Made by a program: the position numbers and the translations under genes. DNA of 64,000 nucleotides. Origin: Yinghuangia seranimata (GTDB lineage: Bacteria; Actinomycetota; Actinomycetes; Streptomycetales; Streptomycetaceae). Of this stretch, positions 27,430 through 35,787 are shown piece after piece. Under the pieces are notes generated by a model that was given only the letters and a program-made list of their open reading frames with translations, made no database searches and was not told where the DNA came from. The stretch's first letter is position 1; every line of letters begins with the position of its first letter. The stretch spans positions 36,031 through 100,030 of the forward strand of contig NZ_JASAOI010000065.1 in assembly GCF_029953285.1 (NCBI RefSeq). The letters are read 5' to 3'.

Positions 27430-28994
27430 GGCCGGCTCGCTTCTCCTCCCTGGGGGCGTCCGAGGGTCAGGCGGTCGGGCAGTTCGGTGGTGTCGCGACC
27501 GCGGGGTGCGCCGATTCTGTCGAAGAACGGGCTGGTTGTCACCGTTACGACCAGGTTCACGGCCACGGCGACGACGCCCGCGTACACCTGCACGCCGTGC
27601 CCCGCGAGGTCGAGCGGAACGACCGGCGAGAAGCCCTCGCGCACCGCGAGAACGGTACCGACCGCCATGCCGGCCGCCCACCCGGTGAGCAGCGCACGGT
27701 GGTGCAGCCGGCGGGTGAACAGCCCTATCAGGACGGCGGGCAGCGTCTGCAGGATCCAGATGCCGCCGAGCAGTTGCAGGTTGATGGCGGCCTGGTCGCG
27801 CAGCCCGAACACGAACGCGATCGCGCCGACCTTGGCGATGAGGGACACGACGCGGGCGACCCGCATCTGCCGCTTGGGGGTGGCCGTCGGGTGGATGTAC
27901 TCGACGTACACGTTGCGCGCGAAGGAGGTCGCGGCCGCGATCGACATCACGGCGGCGGGCACCAGCGCGCCGACGGTGATGGCGCCGAAGACCAGCCCGG
28001 CGAGCGCGGACGGCATCAGGTGGTCGACGAGCATCGGGACGGCCGCCTCGGCGTTGCCGCGCGGCGTACGGACGTCGGCCGCCATCGCGGCGACGCCGAG
28101 GATCCCGAACAGGCCGAGCACGGCGGTCCACGCGGGCAGCGCGATGCTGACCCGCCGCAGGGTGTCCGGGCCCGAGGCGGCGAACGCCGCGGTCAGGACG
28201 TGCGGGTAGAGCAGGAGCGCGAGCGCCGAGCCGAGGGCGAGGGTCGCGAAGCCGGACTGCTGCTGCTGGGTCAGCAGCAGCGAGGCGTTGCCGGTGCCGG
28301 TGCCGCGCGCGGCGAGGTGCCGCCCGGCCTCATCGAACACCTTTCCGGGTCCGCCGAGCTTGGCGAGGACGAGCGCGAAGGCGGCGACGGCCGAGCAGAA
28401 GATCGCGGCGCCCTTCATCGCGGAGATCACCGTGGGGGCGCGCAGCCCGTGCCGGTAGGTCGCCAACGCGAGGCCGGCGAACAGCGCGATCATCGCCAGG
28501 TCGCCGTACGCGCCGCCGGGGTACATGCCGCCGGCGACCAGCACCGCGCGGATGCCGAGGAGTTGCAGCGCGAGGTAGGGCATGGTCGCGAGGATGCCGG
28601 TGAGGGCGACGACCAGGGCGAGCGGCGCGGAGCCGTACCGGCCCTTCACGAAGTCGGCGACGGTGACGTACCCGTGCCGCCGCGCGACCATCCACAGTCG
28701 CGGCAGCAGCAGGAACGCCATGGGGCACACAATCACGGTGTACGGCAGGGCGAAGAACGCCGAGGCGCCCTCGCCGTAGATGAGGCCGGGCACGGCGGTG
28801 AAGGTGTAGGCGGTGAAGATCGTGCCGCCGAGCAGGAACCACGTCCACACCGGGCCGAGCCGCCGGTCGGCCAGCGCCCAGCCGGTGAGCGAGGGCAGCG
28901 CGTCGCTGCGGTGCAGGCGCCGCGCGGTGACGGCGAGCAGCGAGGCGCCGCCGACGACGGACAGGCAGGCCGCGGCCGTCACGCCGTCGATCAT
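27426..28994 (-). CDS. Sodium:solute (monocarboxylate/acetate-type) symporter
   Basis: The 522-aa SSS-family transporter has about 13 TM helices. The N-terminal GWALADRRLGPVWTWFLLGG and YTFTAVPGLIYGEGASAFFA match the MctP/ActP-like subgroup that imports small carboxylates such as acetate, lactate or pyruvate with Na+ or H+. The C-terminal tail of about 30 residues is hydrophilic. It is first in an operon with the sigma factor and membrane protein. MctP genes usually sit directly beside a DUF3311 gene; here that gene is divergent, at 29262. The substrate is inferred from the family. Confidence 0.85.
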   Translation of the reverse strand: MIDGVTAAACLSVVGGASLLAVTARRLHRSDALPSLTGWALADRRLGPVWTWFLLGGTIFTAYTFTAVPGLIYGEGASAFFALPYTVIVCPMAFLLLPRLWMVARRHGYVTVADFVKGRYGSAPLALVVALTGILATMPYLALQLLGIRAVLVAGGMYPGGAYGDLAMIALFAGLALATYRHGLRAPTVISAMKGAAIFCSAVAAFALVLAKLGGPGKVFDEAGRHLAARGTGTGNASLLLTQQQQSGFATLALGSALALLLYPHVLTAAFAASGPDTLRRVSIALPAWTAVLGLFGILGVAAMAADVRTPRGNAEAAVPMLVDHLMPSALAGLVFGAITVGALVPAAVMSIAAATSFARNVYVEYIHPTATPKRQMRVARVVSLIAKVGAIAFVFGLRDQAAINLQLLGGIWILQTLPAVLIGLFTRRLHHRALLTGWAAGMAVGTVLAVREGFSPVVPLDLAGHGVQVYAGVVAVAVNLVVTVTTSPFFDRIGAPRGRDTTELPDRLTLGRPQGGEASRP

Positions 28995-29261
28995 CGGTCA
29001 CCGTCCCGTCGGGGGTCGCTTTGGAACACGCTCGAAAAATTTCTTGGGATTCTCCGGATCCGCTGTCATCCGAATCGGGGGGCCGCGCAACTCTTCCACA
29101 GAACGCGCGGACGGACAGCCCGCGCCGCCTGGTACATAGCGGACACATCCGGAGAACCCCGGCACTCCGCGAACACCAGGCATACGCCTCGGATCCGGTG
29201 AACCCGGAAGTGGGCGAGCGAGAGAGCGAGACGCGGTACGACACGGCGGCAGGAGGTGCGC

Positions 29262-29510
29262 ATGCGAGGCGGAGACCGGTCATCCGGCGGCGGCCCCGCC
29301 CGCCTCCGGCTCCGGCGGATCACCGCCGGGCTGTGCCTGGCCCTGCCCGTGGCCGCGCTGCTGTGGGTGCCGTCCTACGCACGGGGCGGCCCCGAGCTGG
29401 GCGGCGTCCCGTTCTTCTACTGGTACCAGTTCGCCTGGATACCGGTGTGCACCGTGGCCATGGCCGCCGCCTACTGGCTGCTGAGGCCCCGGTCCGCGTA
29501 CGAGACCTGA
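29262..29510 (+). CDS. DUF3311 small membrane protein
   Basis: The 82-aa protein has two TM helices (ITAGLCLALPVAALLWVPSY and YQFAWIPVCTVAMAAAYWLL) flanking PELGGVPFFYWYQFAWIP, the DUF3311 hallmark. Such proteins usually accompany SSS monocarboxylate symporters as a small subunit. Here the likely partner is the divergent gene ending at 28994. ATG 29262 is chosen over GTG 29256 because AGGAGG lies 5 nt upstream of it. A strong hairpin follows. Confidence 0.8.
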   Translation: MRGGDRSSGGGPARLRLRRITAGLCLALPVAALLWVPSYARGGPELGGVPFFYWYQFAWIPVCTVAMAAAYWLLRPRSAYET

Positions 29511-29535
29511 CGCACGCACCGCCGCCCACCGACCG

Positions 29536-29570
29536 CCGGTGGCGTCCTCGCCCCCCGGGGACGCCACCGG
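29536..29570 (+). terminator. Hairpin terminator after DUF3311
   Basis: CCGGTGGCGTCC / GGACGCCACCGG, a perfect 12-bp stem with an 11-nt loop, lies 25 bp after the stop. It separates DUF3311 from cstA, which must have its own promoter in 29571-29650. Confidence 0.75.
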
Positions 29571-29663
29571 AACACCACCACCAACACCCTCACGGACGTG
29601 TGGCGATGCCGCACGCCCGGCGCACCCGGGCACGGCCCGCCCCCACCCTCCAAGGAGTCCCGC

Positions 29664-31811
29664 ATGCCCGAAACCGGCACCCGCGCCCCGCGCGCGAACC
29701 TCAGATCGGTGCTGACCTGGTCCGCCGTCGCGGTGGCCGGTGCGATCGCCTGGGCGGTGGTCGCGCTCGCCCGCGGCGAGGAGATCTCGGCGGTGTGGCT
29801 CATCTTCGCGGCGGTCGCGTCGTACGCCGTCGCGTACCGCTTCTACGCCCGCTTCATCGCGCGGCGCGTGCTGCGCGTCGACGACACCCGCGCGACGCCC
29901 GGCGAGCGGCTCGAGGACGGCGTCGACTTCCAGCCGACCGACAAGCGCGTGCTGTTCGGCCACCACTTCGCGGCCATCGCGGGCGCCGGACCGCTGGTCG
30001 GCCCGGTGCTGTCGGCGCAGATGGGCTACCTGCCCGGCACGATCTGGATCATCGTCGGCGTGGTCTTCGCGGGCGCCGTGCAGGACATGGTGGTGCTGTT
30101 CCTGTCCATGCGCCGGGACGGCAAGAGCCTCGGGCAGATGGCCCGCGACGAGATCGGCAAGGTCGGCGGGTTCGCGGCGCTGATCGCGGTGTTCGCCATC
30201 ATGATCATCCTGCTGGCGGTGCTGGGCCTGGTCGTCGTCAACGCGCTGGCGCACTCCCCGTGGGGCACGTTCTCCGTCACGATGACCGTGCCGATCGCCC
30301 TCTTCATGGGGATGTACCTGCGGTTCATGCGCCCGGGCCGGGTCGTGGAGACCACCGTCATCGGCGTCGCGCTGCTGCTGCTCGCCATCATCGGCGGGCA
30401 CTGGGTGGAGAGCTCCAGCCTCGCGGACGCGTTCACGTGGAGCCCCGAGACGCTGGTGTTCTGCCTGGTCGGCTACGGCTTCGTGGCGTCCGTCCTGCCG
30501 GTGTGGACGCTGCTCGCGCCGCGCGACTACCTGTCGACGTTCATGAAGGTCGGCACCATCGTGCTGCTCGCCGTCGGCGTGCTGGTGTCCGCGCCGACCA
30601 TCAAGGTGGACGCCGTCAGCAAGTTCGCCGACTCCTCCACCGGACCGGTGTTCGCCGGCTCGATGTTCCCGTTCCTGTTCATCACCATCGCGTGCGGGGC
30701 GCTGTCCGGCTTCCACGCGCTGGTCGCGTCCGGCACCACGCCCAAGCTGATCGAGAAGGAGTCGCAGGTCCCGCTCATCGGCTACGGCGCGATGCTGATG
30801 GAGTCGTTCGTGGCGATCATGGCGCTGGTCGCCGCGTGCGTCATCGACCCGGGCCTGTACTACGCGATGAACGCCCCCGCGGGCGTGCTCGGGAGCACGG
30901 CGGCCAGCGCGTCGCACGCGGTCGCCGGCTTCGGGTTCACCATCAGCCCCGAGACGCTGCAGTCGGCGGCGAACGCCGTCCAGGAGAAGACCCTCATCGC
31001 CCGCTCCGGCGGCGCGCCCACGCTCGCGGTCGGCATGTCGCAGATCTTCTCCGACGCGTTCGGCGGACTCGGCGGCAAGGCGTTCTGGTACCACTTCGCG
31101 ATCATGTTCGAGGCGCTGTTCATCCTCACCACGATCGACGCCGGCACCCGCGTCGGCCGGTTCATGCTCCAGGACATGCTCGGCAACGTCTGGAAGCCGA
31201 TCGGCCGGGTCACCTGGAAGCCGGGCATCTGGATCACCAGCGCCCTCGTCGTCGCCGGCTGGGGCTACTTCCTCTACGCGGGCGCCACCGACCCGCTCGG
31301 CGGCATCAACCAGCTGTTCCCGCTGTTCGGCATCGCGAACCAGCTGCTGGCCGCCGTCGCGCTGACCGTCGCCACGACCGTCCTGGTCAAGAGCGGGCGG
31401 CTGCGCTGGGCGTGGGTCACCGCCGTCCCGCTCGCCTGGGACGTCGCCGTCACCTACACCGCGGGCTGGCAGAAGATCTTCTCGGACGACCCGCGCATCG
31501 GGTTCTTCGCGCAGCGCGACAAGTACCAGGACGCCATCGACGCGGGCAAGGTGCTCGGCCCCGCGAAGAACATGGACGACATGCACACGGTCGTGCTCAA
31601 CAGCACGGTCGACGGCGTGCTGATCTCGGTGTTCCTCATCCTCGTCGCCGTCGTCATGCTCAACGCCGCCTGGATCTGCCTCAAGGCGGTGCGGGCCGGG
31701 TCGCTGCCGACGACCGAGACGCCGTACGTCGAGTCCCGCATCGGCACCCTGGCCGACGACCCGCGGGCGGGCGAACTCGTGGGCGCGGGCGGCACGCCGG
31801 GCCGCACGTGA
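29664..31811 (+). CDS. cstA: CstA-family carbon starvation protein (pyruvate/peptide transporter)
   Basis: The 715-aa polytopic protein has about 16-18 TM helices. Family signatures are ATPGERLEDGVDFQPTDKRV, LFGHHFAAIAGAGPLVGPVL, ARDEIGKVGG and LFILTTIDAGTRVGRFMLQD. CstA/BtsT proteins import pyruvate and possibly peptides during carbon limitation. The start has AAGGAG 6 nt upstream. It overlaps the small ybdD-type gene by 4 bp, the usual pairing in bacteria. It follows a carboxylate symporter and DUF3311, so this segment is a set of small-acid uptake genes. Confidence 0.93.
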   Translation: MPETGTRAPRANLRSVLTWSAVAVAGAIAWAVVALARGEEISAVWLIFAAVASYAVAYRFYARFIARRVLRVDDTRATPGERLEDGVDFQPTDKRVLFGHHFAAIAGAGPLVGPVLSAQMGYLPGTIWIIVGVVFAGAVQDMVVLFLSMRRDGKSLGQMARDEIGKVGGFAALIAVFAIMIILLAVLGLVVVNALAHSPWGTFSVTMTVPIALFMGMYLRFMRPGRVVETTVIGVALLLLAIIGGHWVESSSLADAFTWSPETLVFCLVGYGFVASVLPVWTLLAPRDYLSTFMKVGTIVLLAVGVLVSAPTIKVDAVSKFADSSTGPVFAGSMFPFLFITIACGALSGFHALVASGTTPKLIEKESQVPLIGYGAMLMESFVAIMALVAACVIDPGLYYAMNAPAGVLGSTAASASHAVAGFGFTISPETLQSAANAVQEKTLIARSGGAPTLAVGMSQIFSDAFGGLGGKAFWYHFAIMFEALFILTTIDAGTRVGRFMLQDMLGNVWKPIGRVTWKPGIWITSALVVAGWGYFLYAGATDPLGGINQLFPLFGIANQLLAAVALTVATTVLVKSGRLRWAWVTAVPLAWDVAVTYTAGWQKIFSDDPRIGFFAQRDKYQDAIDAGKVLGPAKNMDDMHTVVLNSTVDGVLISVFLILVAVVMLNAAWICLKAVRAGSLPTTETPYVESRIGTLADDPRAGELVGAGGTPGRT

Positions 31812-32014
31812 CCGGCCGCGTGGCGGCGCGCTGGCGGCGGGCCGTCGCCGGAGTGCGCTGGTACGTACGGGAGATCTCCGGCGACGCCGACTACGAGCGG
31901 CACTGCCGCCGACACGCCCGCGAGCACCCCGGGGCGCCGGCGCCGACCCGCCGCGAATACGAGCTGTGGCGCACCAGGCGTCGGGAGGAAGGCCCGCTGG
32001 CGCGCTGCTGCTGA
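31808..32014 (+). CDS. YbdD/YjiX-family small protein
   Basis: The 68-aa protein has the family core VRWYVREISGDADYERHCRR followed by HAREHPGAPAPTRREYELWR. It is encoded directly after cstA with a GTGA overlap, as in other bacteria, and is thought to assist CstA-type transport. The product ends in CC, two Cys residues not typical of enterobacterial YbdD. Confidence 0.85.
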   Translation: MTGRVAARWRRAVAGVRWYVREISGDADYERHCRRHAREHPGAPAPTRREYELWRTRRREEGPLARCC

Positions 32015-32020
32015 GAAACG

Positions 32021-32060
32021 GCCCCGTGGGCCCCTCGTTCACCGAGGGGCCCGCGGGGGC
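32021..32060 (+). terminator. Terminator after cstA-ybdD
   Basis: GGGCCCCTCG / CGAGGGGCCC with a TTCAC loop, extended by flanking CCCC/GGGG, forms a very stable stem 10 bp after the stop codon. Confidence 0.85.
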
Positions 32061-32207
32061 AACGGGGGACGGCGTGCGGCGGGAGGCTCGTAGGGGGACT
32101 TCCCGCCGCACGTCGTTCATTGCCTTCCGGGCCCTGTGGTTCGGAGCGGACCGGGCGGTGTGGCATCGTCGGCCGCCATGAACAACTCCCCCGAAACGGA
32201 GGCCGCC

Positions 32208-32624
32208 GTGTCCCCTGCCGGATTCGCCGTCGAGCCGATCGGCCGTGTCGAGTCACCGCTGACCGACCGCGCCGCCGCGCCCCGGCAGGGCGACGAGGGC
32301 GCGCCGGACGCCGTCCTCGTGTTCCGGCCGGAGGTCGCCGAAGGCCTGCGCGACCTCGCGCCCGGCACCGAAGTCCTGCTGCTCACCTGGTTCGACCGCG
32401 CCGACCGCGACGTCCTGACCGTCCACCCCCGCGGCGACCTGACCCGCACCCCGACCGGCGTCTTCAGCACCCGCTCCCCCGACCGCCCCAACCCGGTGGG
32501 ACTGCACCGCGTGCAGATCCTCGCGGTCGACGGACTCCGTTTCCGTGTCCGGGGTTTGGAGGCACTCGACGGAACGCCGATCGTCGACGTGAAGCCGGTG
32601 CTGGGACGGGTCGAGGAGCGCTGA
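32208..32624 (+). CDS. trmO: tRNA m6t6A37 methyltransferase TrmO
   Basis: The 138-aa protein of the TsaA/TrmO family uses SAM to N6-methylate t6A37 in certain tRNAs. Visible signatures are PIGRVESPL near the start, ADRDVLTVHPRGD, and the invariant GVFSTRSPDRPNPVGLHRV. LEALDGTPIVDVKPV closes the beta-barrel. GTG 32208 is chosen because GGAGG lies 5 nt upstream and the length then matches relatives. ATG 32178 in frame would add ten residues; it follows a CATCGT hexamer by 8 nt and is the alternative start. Confidence 0.87.
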   Translation: MSPAGFAVEPIGRVESPLTDRAAAPRQGDEGAPDAVLVFRPEVAEGLRDLAPGTEVLLLTWFDRADRDVLTVHPRGDLTRTPTGVFSTRSPDRPNPVGLHRVQILAVDGLRFRVRGLEALDGTPIVDVKPVLGRVEER

Positions 32625-32820
32625 CCGCCTCGCGGCCGGGAGTCATCGTCGAACCCGGGTCCGCCCCGAACACCGTGCGCAGCGCCACGGTTTCGGCGAT
32701 GTCCGAGACCTTCGTGCCCGACGGCAGGCGCACCGTCGTCGCCGCGGGCGCGTCCCGTTGCAGCGACCAGTCCGGGCGGCCGCGGTTTCGGTCAGGGGTG
32801 TTGGACGTTCAGGAACGCCG

Positions 32821-32854
32821 CGAGCCCCCGGGCCGGTCGGGGCCTAGGGGCTCG
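32821..32854. terminator. Stem-loop closing the injection-system operon
   Basis: CGAGCCCC (32821-32828) pairs with GGGGCTCG (32847-32854), enclosing a GC-rich loop. It lies about 100 nt downstream of the last leftward gene of the injection cluster and is its best terminator candidate. The rest of the 327-bp gap 32625-32951 holds the tRNA-like element at 32861-32920 and about 190 bp in which no gene is supported. Confidence 0.5.
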
Positions 32855-32860
32855 TGTGCG

Positions 32861-32920
32861 GCTTCGGCTGGGAGGAGTCGAACCTCTCCCGAAGGAGCTA
32901 CCACAGCGTAGTGCCGAAGC
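32861..32920 (-). ncRNA. tRNA-like remnant or structured RNA element
   Basis: On the minus strand, an 8-bp closing stem GCTTCGGC / GCCGAAGC encloses a D-arm-like GTGGTAGCTC and a T-arm-like hairpin with the box-B sequence GGTTCGACTCC. At 60 nt it is too short for a tRNA and has no anticodon arm. A UUCG tetraloop hairpin (CTCC-TTCG-GGAG) sits where that arm should be. It may be a degenerate tRNA, an attachment-site relic, or a structured 3' UTR element of the injection operon. Not a functional tRNA as read. Confidence 0.4.
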
Positions 32921-32951
32921 ACGGTTTCATGATACGGGAGTGATTGCCGGG

Positions 32952-35705
32952 TTACCAACCGATGACGGCGTTTTGCACCAAAGCGTATGGAGCGTCCACC
33001 GGAACGGACGCATAGCGGGCCAGGGTCTCCGAGACCATCCACAGGATGTGCTCGCGGTCGGACTCGTCCGGCGGGTTGATCGGGCGCATGCGGACGCCGA
33101 CGGAGAAGTCGCTCAGGTTGGAGTCGCGGACGCGGACGTAGCTGCCGTACTGGCCGAACAGCCGGATCGCCTCGACGTCCCAGCCCTGGCGCGTGATGCC
33201 GAGCGGAATGATCGTCGGGGCCCCTGGCGTCCACAGGGTGGCGGTCGTGTCGCTGATGTGGACGGAGTCGGCGTTTCCGACGTAGATCGCGTGGCGCTGG
33301 AGCTGGAGCTGCCACGGGACGCGGGAGTGCACGACGTTGCCGGTGATCACGACCTCGCGCGCCGAGATCAGCGGGGCCGAGCTGTGCCGGCGGTCGGTGT
33401 GGCCGCCGCCGGCGGCCTTGGCGTCGGACGTGCCGACGTGGATGCCGCGCACGACGCCGTCGACGAGGTTGCCGGTGATCCGCACCGTGTACGCGCGCCG
33501 CCCGACGACCTCGATGCCGACCATGCCGGAGACCGCGTAGGCGGCGCGCAGGCCGTCGAGGACGCGGACCAGGTCGCGCGGCAGCGGGGGCCGCCCACCG
33601 GGCGCGGTCCCGTCCGGGGCCGGCTGCCCCGGGCCCGGTTCCAGCAGGTCGCGCACGGCGTCGCGGACCGCGCGGCGGCGTTCCTGCGGGCTCTTGGCCG
33701 CGTCGATGGCGGTGCGGTCGACGGACCGCAGCAGGTCCGCGACCCCCGCGGTCGGCAGGTGCGGCGGGCGTCCCCCGCCGGGCGGCACCGGGCGGACGAC
33801 GTCCGGCGGTTCGGGTACGGGACCCTCCGGGGGCGTCACCGCCGGCACCCCGTGGTCGAGCAGCCGGCGCAGGGTCGCCGGCAGCGTGCCGCGCCACAGG
33901 TCGGGCGGCGTCGGCGGGAGCGGGGTGCGGACCTCGTTGCCGGTGACGGTGGCCTCGTCCGCGTCCGCGATCAGGATGCCGGCCTGCCATTCCCCCACCT
34001 GGCAGCGATTGTTCGCGATGTGGACACGCTCGGGCTGCGCCGCGTGCGTCGCGTCCGCGCGCACCGTCACGCAGGTCTGCCGCAGCGTGTCGCCCCCGGG
34101 GCAGCACAGGTCGCAGTCGACGACGCGGACGTCGGTGCAGCCGACGAACGTCAGCGCCCCGTTCAGCGACGGCTCCCCGGCGGTCCCGGCGCCGCCCTCC
34201 GCGCGCAGCATCCGCACCTCGACCTCGCTGCACTTCTCGAACCGCAGCGCCGTCTCGTGCGACGTGGTCAGCACCGTGGCCGGCCCCACACCGGTCACCA
34301 CCACGCGCCGCATCCCGCTGAGCACCACCGGTGCGTCGAGTGTGAACTGCCCGGCAGCCAGGCACAGTTCGCCGCCGTCGTACGGCAGCCGATCGACCGC
34401 CTTCTGCAGGTCGTCGCCGGGGAACGCCGTGACCGTGCACGTGGACGCCCGGCTGAGCTCGGTCAACGGCAGGAACGGCGCCCGGCAGTCGTGCTCGCGG
34501 TACGCGTCGCCGTCGTCCAGGTGCACCAGCGCGAGCGGCGCCGCCCGGTGCTCGATGCCGTCCGGCGGCGCCTCCGTCCGCTGCTCGATGCCGACGCCCG
34601 ACCCGGCGCGCAGTGCCGCCCCCCACCAGTCCCCCGCCAGGTAGTAGGCGCGGGTCCGCAGGTCGACGTCGGTGCTGCCGCCCACGTAGTCGGTGCCGAC
34701 GAAGAACAGGCCCAGGTCGACGCCGTGCAGCAGCGCGTGCACCGGCGTCGGCGCACCCACCGCCTGGCCGTCCCAACGCCGCAGCACCAGCCCGGCCGCC
34801 CCCGCGGGGGCGCGCACCGCCGAGTCCAACACGATCTTCTGCCCGCTGCCGGTGCCCTGCGTGTCGGCGACCGTGTACAGCGGCCCGTGGTCGAGCCGGT
34901 CCGCGCGCCGCGCCAGCCACGACACCTCGACCAGGTCGCCCTTGGCGAACTTGACCGACGGCGACGGCGGAAGGGTCACGGTCGCGCCGACCACCTGGAG
35001 GATCCGCACCGCCGACGCCCCGTCGTCCGCCGACCACGCGAACCGCGCGTGCGCCACGTCGCCGGTGTCCAGCACCTCGACACGGAACAGCCCGTCCGGC
35101 ACCACCTCCAGCGGGTCGCCCGGCGGCGCGCACGGGTCGGCGGCCACCACCGGCCCGCTGCGCCCGATCGTCAGCCAGCCGTTGGAGATGTCCCGCAACT
35201 GCAGCGCCGCCAGGGCGTCCTCGCAGTCGCCGGTCGGCGCCGGTCCGACCCGCAGCCGCCAGCCCACCCGGGTCCGCGCCGCCGAGTCGACCGGGTCGAG
35301 CGCCGGGTCGACCAGGTCGGCCCACGCCTCGGCGGGCTGCAGGTGTTCGGGGAAGACGTCCAGGTAGACGAGGGCCCGGCCCGTCGGCAGCGCCGGCACG
35401 CCTTCCTGCTCGCTGTACCGGAACAGCCCGGGCGCGACGGCCGCCATGCCGTCCACCCACAGCGTGCCGCCCTGCACCAGCAGGTCGTTCGGCGTCCCGG
35501 CCTGCACGTACACGTCGAACGCGTCGGAGCCGGCCGGCACCCCGGACGGCCCGATCACCGCCCCGGCCAGCGCCCGCGCGTCCCGCGACGTCGCGTCCAG
35601 GTTGAGGTTCCACTCGTGGTCGAGCAGCACCCGGCCCTGCTGCATGCGCGCGCCCGTCCAGCGCTCGCCCGCGCGCAGCGGCACCTTCGTGTAGTCGCCC
35701 GTCAT
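32952..35705 (-). CDS. DUF6519 / right-handed beta-helix eCIS protein
   Basis: The 917-aa product is the last gene of the cluster. The N-terminal 330 residues (YTKVPLRAGERWTGARMQQG, RVLLDHEWNLNLDA) match the DUF6519 module found in contractile injection clusters. From about 430 a parallel beta-helix follows, with short Val/Asp-rich rungs such as VRVVDCDLCC, VHIANNRCQVGEWQAGILIA and VRITGNLVDGVVRGIHVG. A Pro-rich insertion lies at about 600-690. Beta-helices of this kind form tail spikes or fibres, so a target-binding or exterior role is likely. A strong hairpin separates it from the preceding gene, so its dosage may differ from that of the core genes. Confidence 0.75.
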   Translation of the reverse strand: MTGDYTKVPLRAGERWTGARMQQGRVLLDHEWNLNLDATSRDARALAGAVIGPSGVPAGSDAFDVYVQAGTPNDLLVQGGTLWVDGMAAVAPGLFRYSEQEGVPALPTGRALVYLDVFPEHLQPAEAWADLVDPALDPVDSAARTRVGWRLRVGPAPTGDCEDALAALQLRDISNGWLTIGRSGPVVAADPCAPPGDPLEVVPDGLFRVEVLDTGDVAHARFAWSADDGASAVRILQVVGATVTLPPSPSVKFAKGDLVEVSWLARRADRLDHGPLYTVADTQGTGSGQKIVLDSAVRAPAGAAGLVLRRWDGQAVGAPTPVHALLHGVDLGLFFVGTDYVGGSTDVDLRTRAYYLAGDWWGAALRAGSGVGIEQRTEAPPDGIEHRAAPLALVHLDDGDAYREHDCRAPFLPLTELSRASTCTVTAFPGDDLQKAVDRLPYDGGELCLAAGQFTLDAPVVLSGMRRVVVTGVGPATVLTTSHETALRFEKCSEVEVRMLRAEGGAGTAGEPSLNGALTFVGCTDVRVVDCDLCCPGGDTLRQTCVTVRADATHAAQPERVHIANNRCQVGEWQAGILIADADEATVTGNEVRTPLPPTPPDLWRGTLPATLRRLLDHGVPAVTPPEGPVPEPPDVVRPVPPGGGRPPHLPTAGVADLLRSVDRTAIDAAKSPQERRRAVRDAVRDLLEPGPGQPAPDGTAPGGRPPLPRDLVRVLDGLRAAYAVSGMVGIEVVGRRAYTVRITGNLVDGVVRGIHVGTSDAKAAGGGHTDRRHSSAPLISAREVVITGNVVHSRVPWQLQLQRHAIYVGNADSVHISDTTATLWTPGAPTIIPLGITRQGWDVEAIRLFGQYGSYVRVRDSNLSDFSVGVRMRPINPPDESDREHILWMVSETLARYASVPVDAPYALVQNAVIGW

Positions 35706-35754
35706 GCGTCCGCCCTCCGTGTTCCGTCACCGCAGTCACCGCCGTCGCCGCAGT

Positions 35755-35785
35755 CCGCCGGACGGGCCCGAGGCCCGTCCGGCGG
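35755..35785 (-). terminator. Intercistronic hairpin inside the injection operon
   Basis: CCGCCGGACGGGCC / GGCCCGTCCGGCGG, a 14-bp perfect stem with a 3-nt loop, lies directly after the stop of the tail-protein-I gene. It can act as a partial terminator or 3' stabiliser before the beta-helix gene. No other gap in the operon has one. Confidence 0.75.
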
Positions 35786-35787
35786 GC

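Noticed and set aside
29280..32120. 946-codon minus-strand frame opposite cstA
   Set aside because: Low-complexity His/Arg/Asp-rich translation mirroring a TM-rich gene; not coding.
32625..32820. Possible small gene on either strand after trmO
   Set aside because: Open frames exist but run through trmO or lack a start with a ribosome site, and no motif is visible; at most a coding remnant.
32861..32920. Functional tRNA gene
   Set aside because: Only 60 nt long, no anticodon arm, one mismatch in the T-stem.
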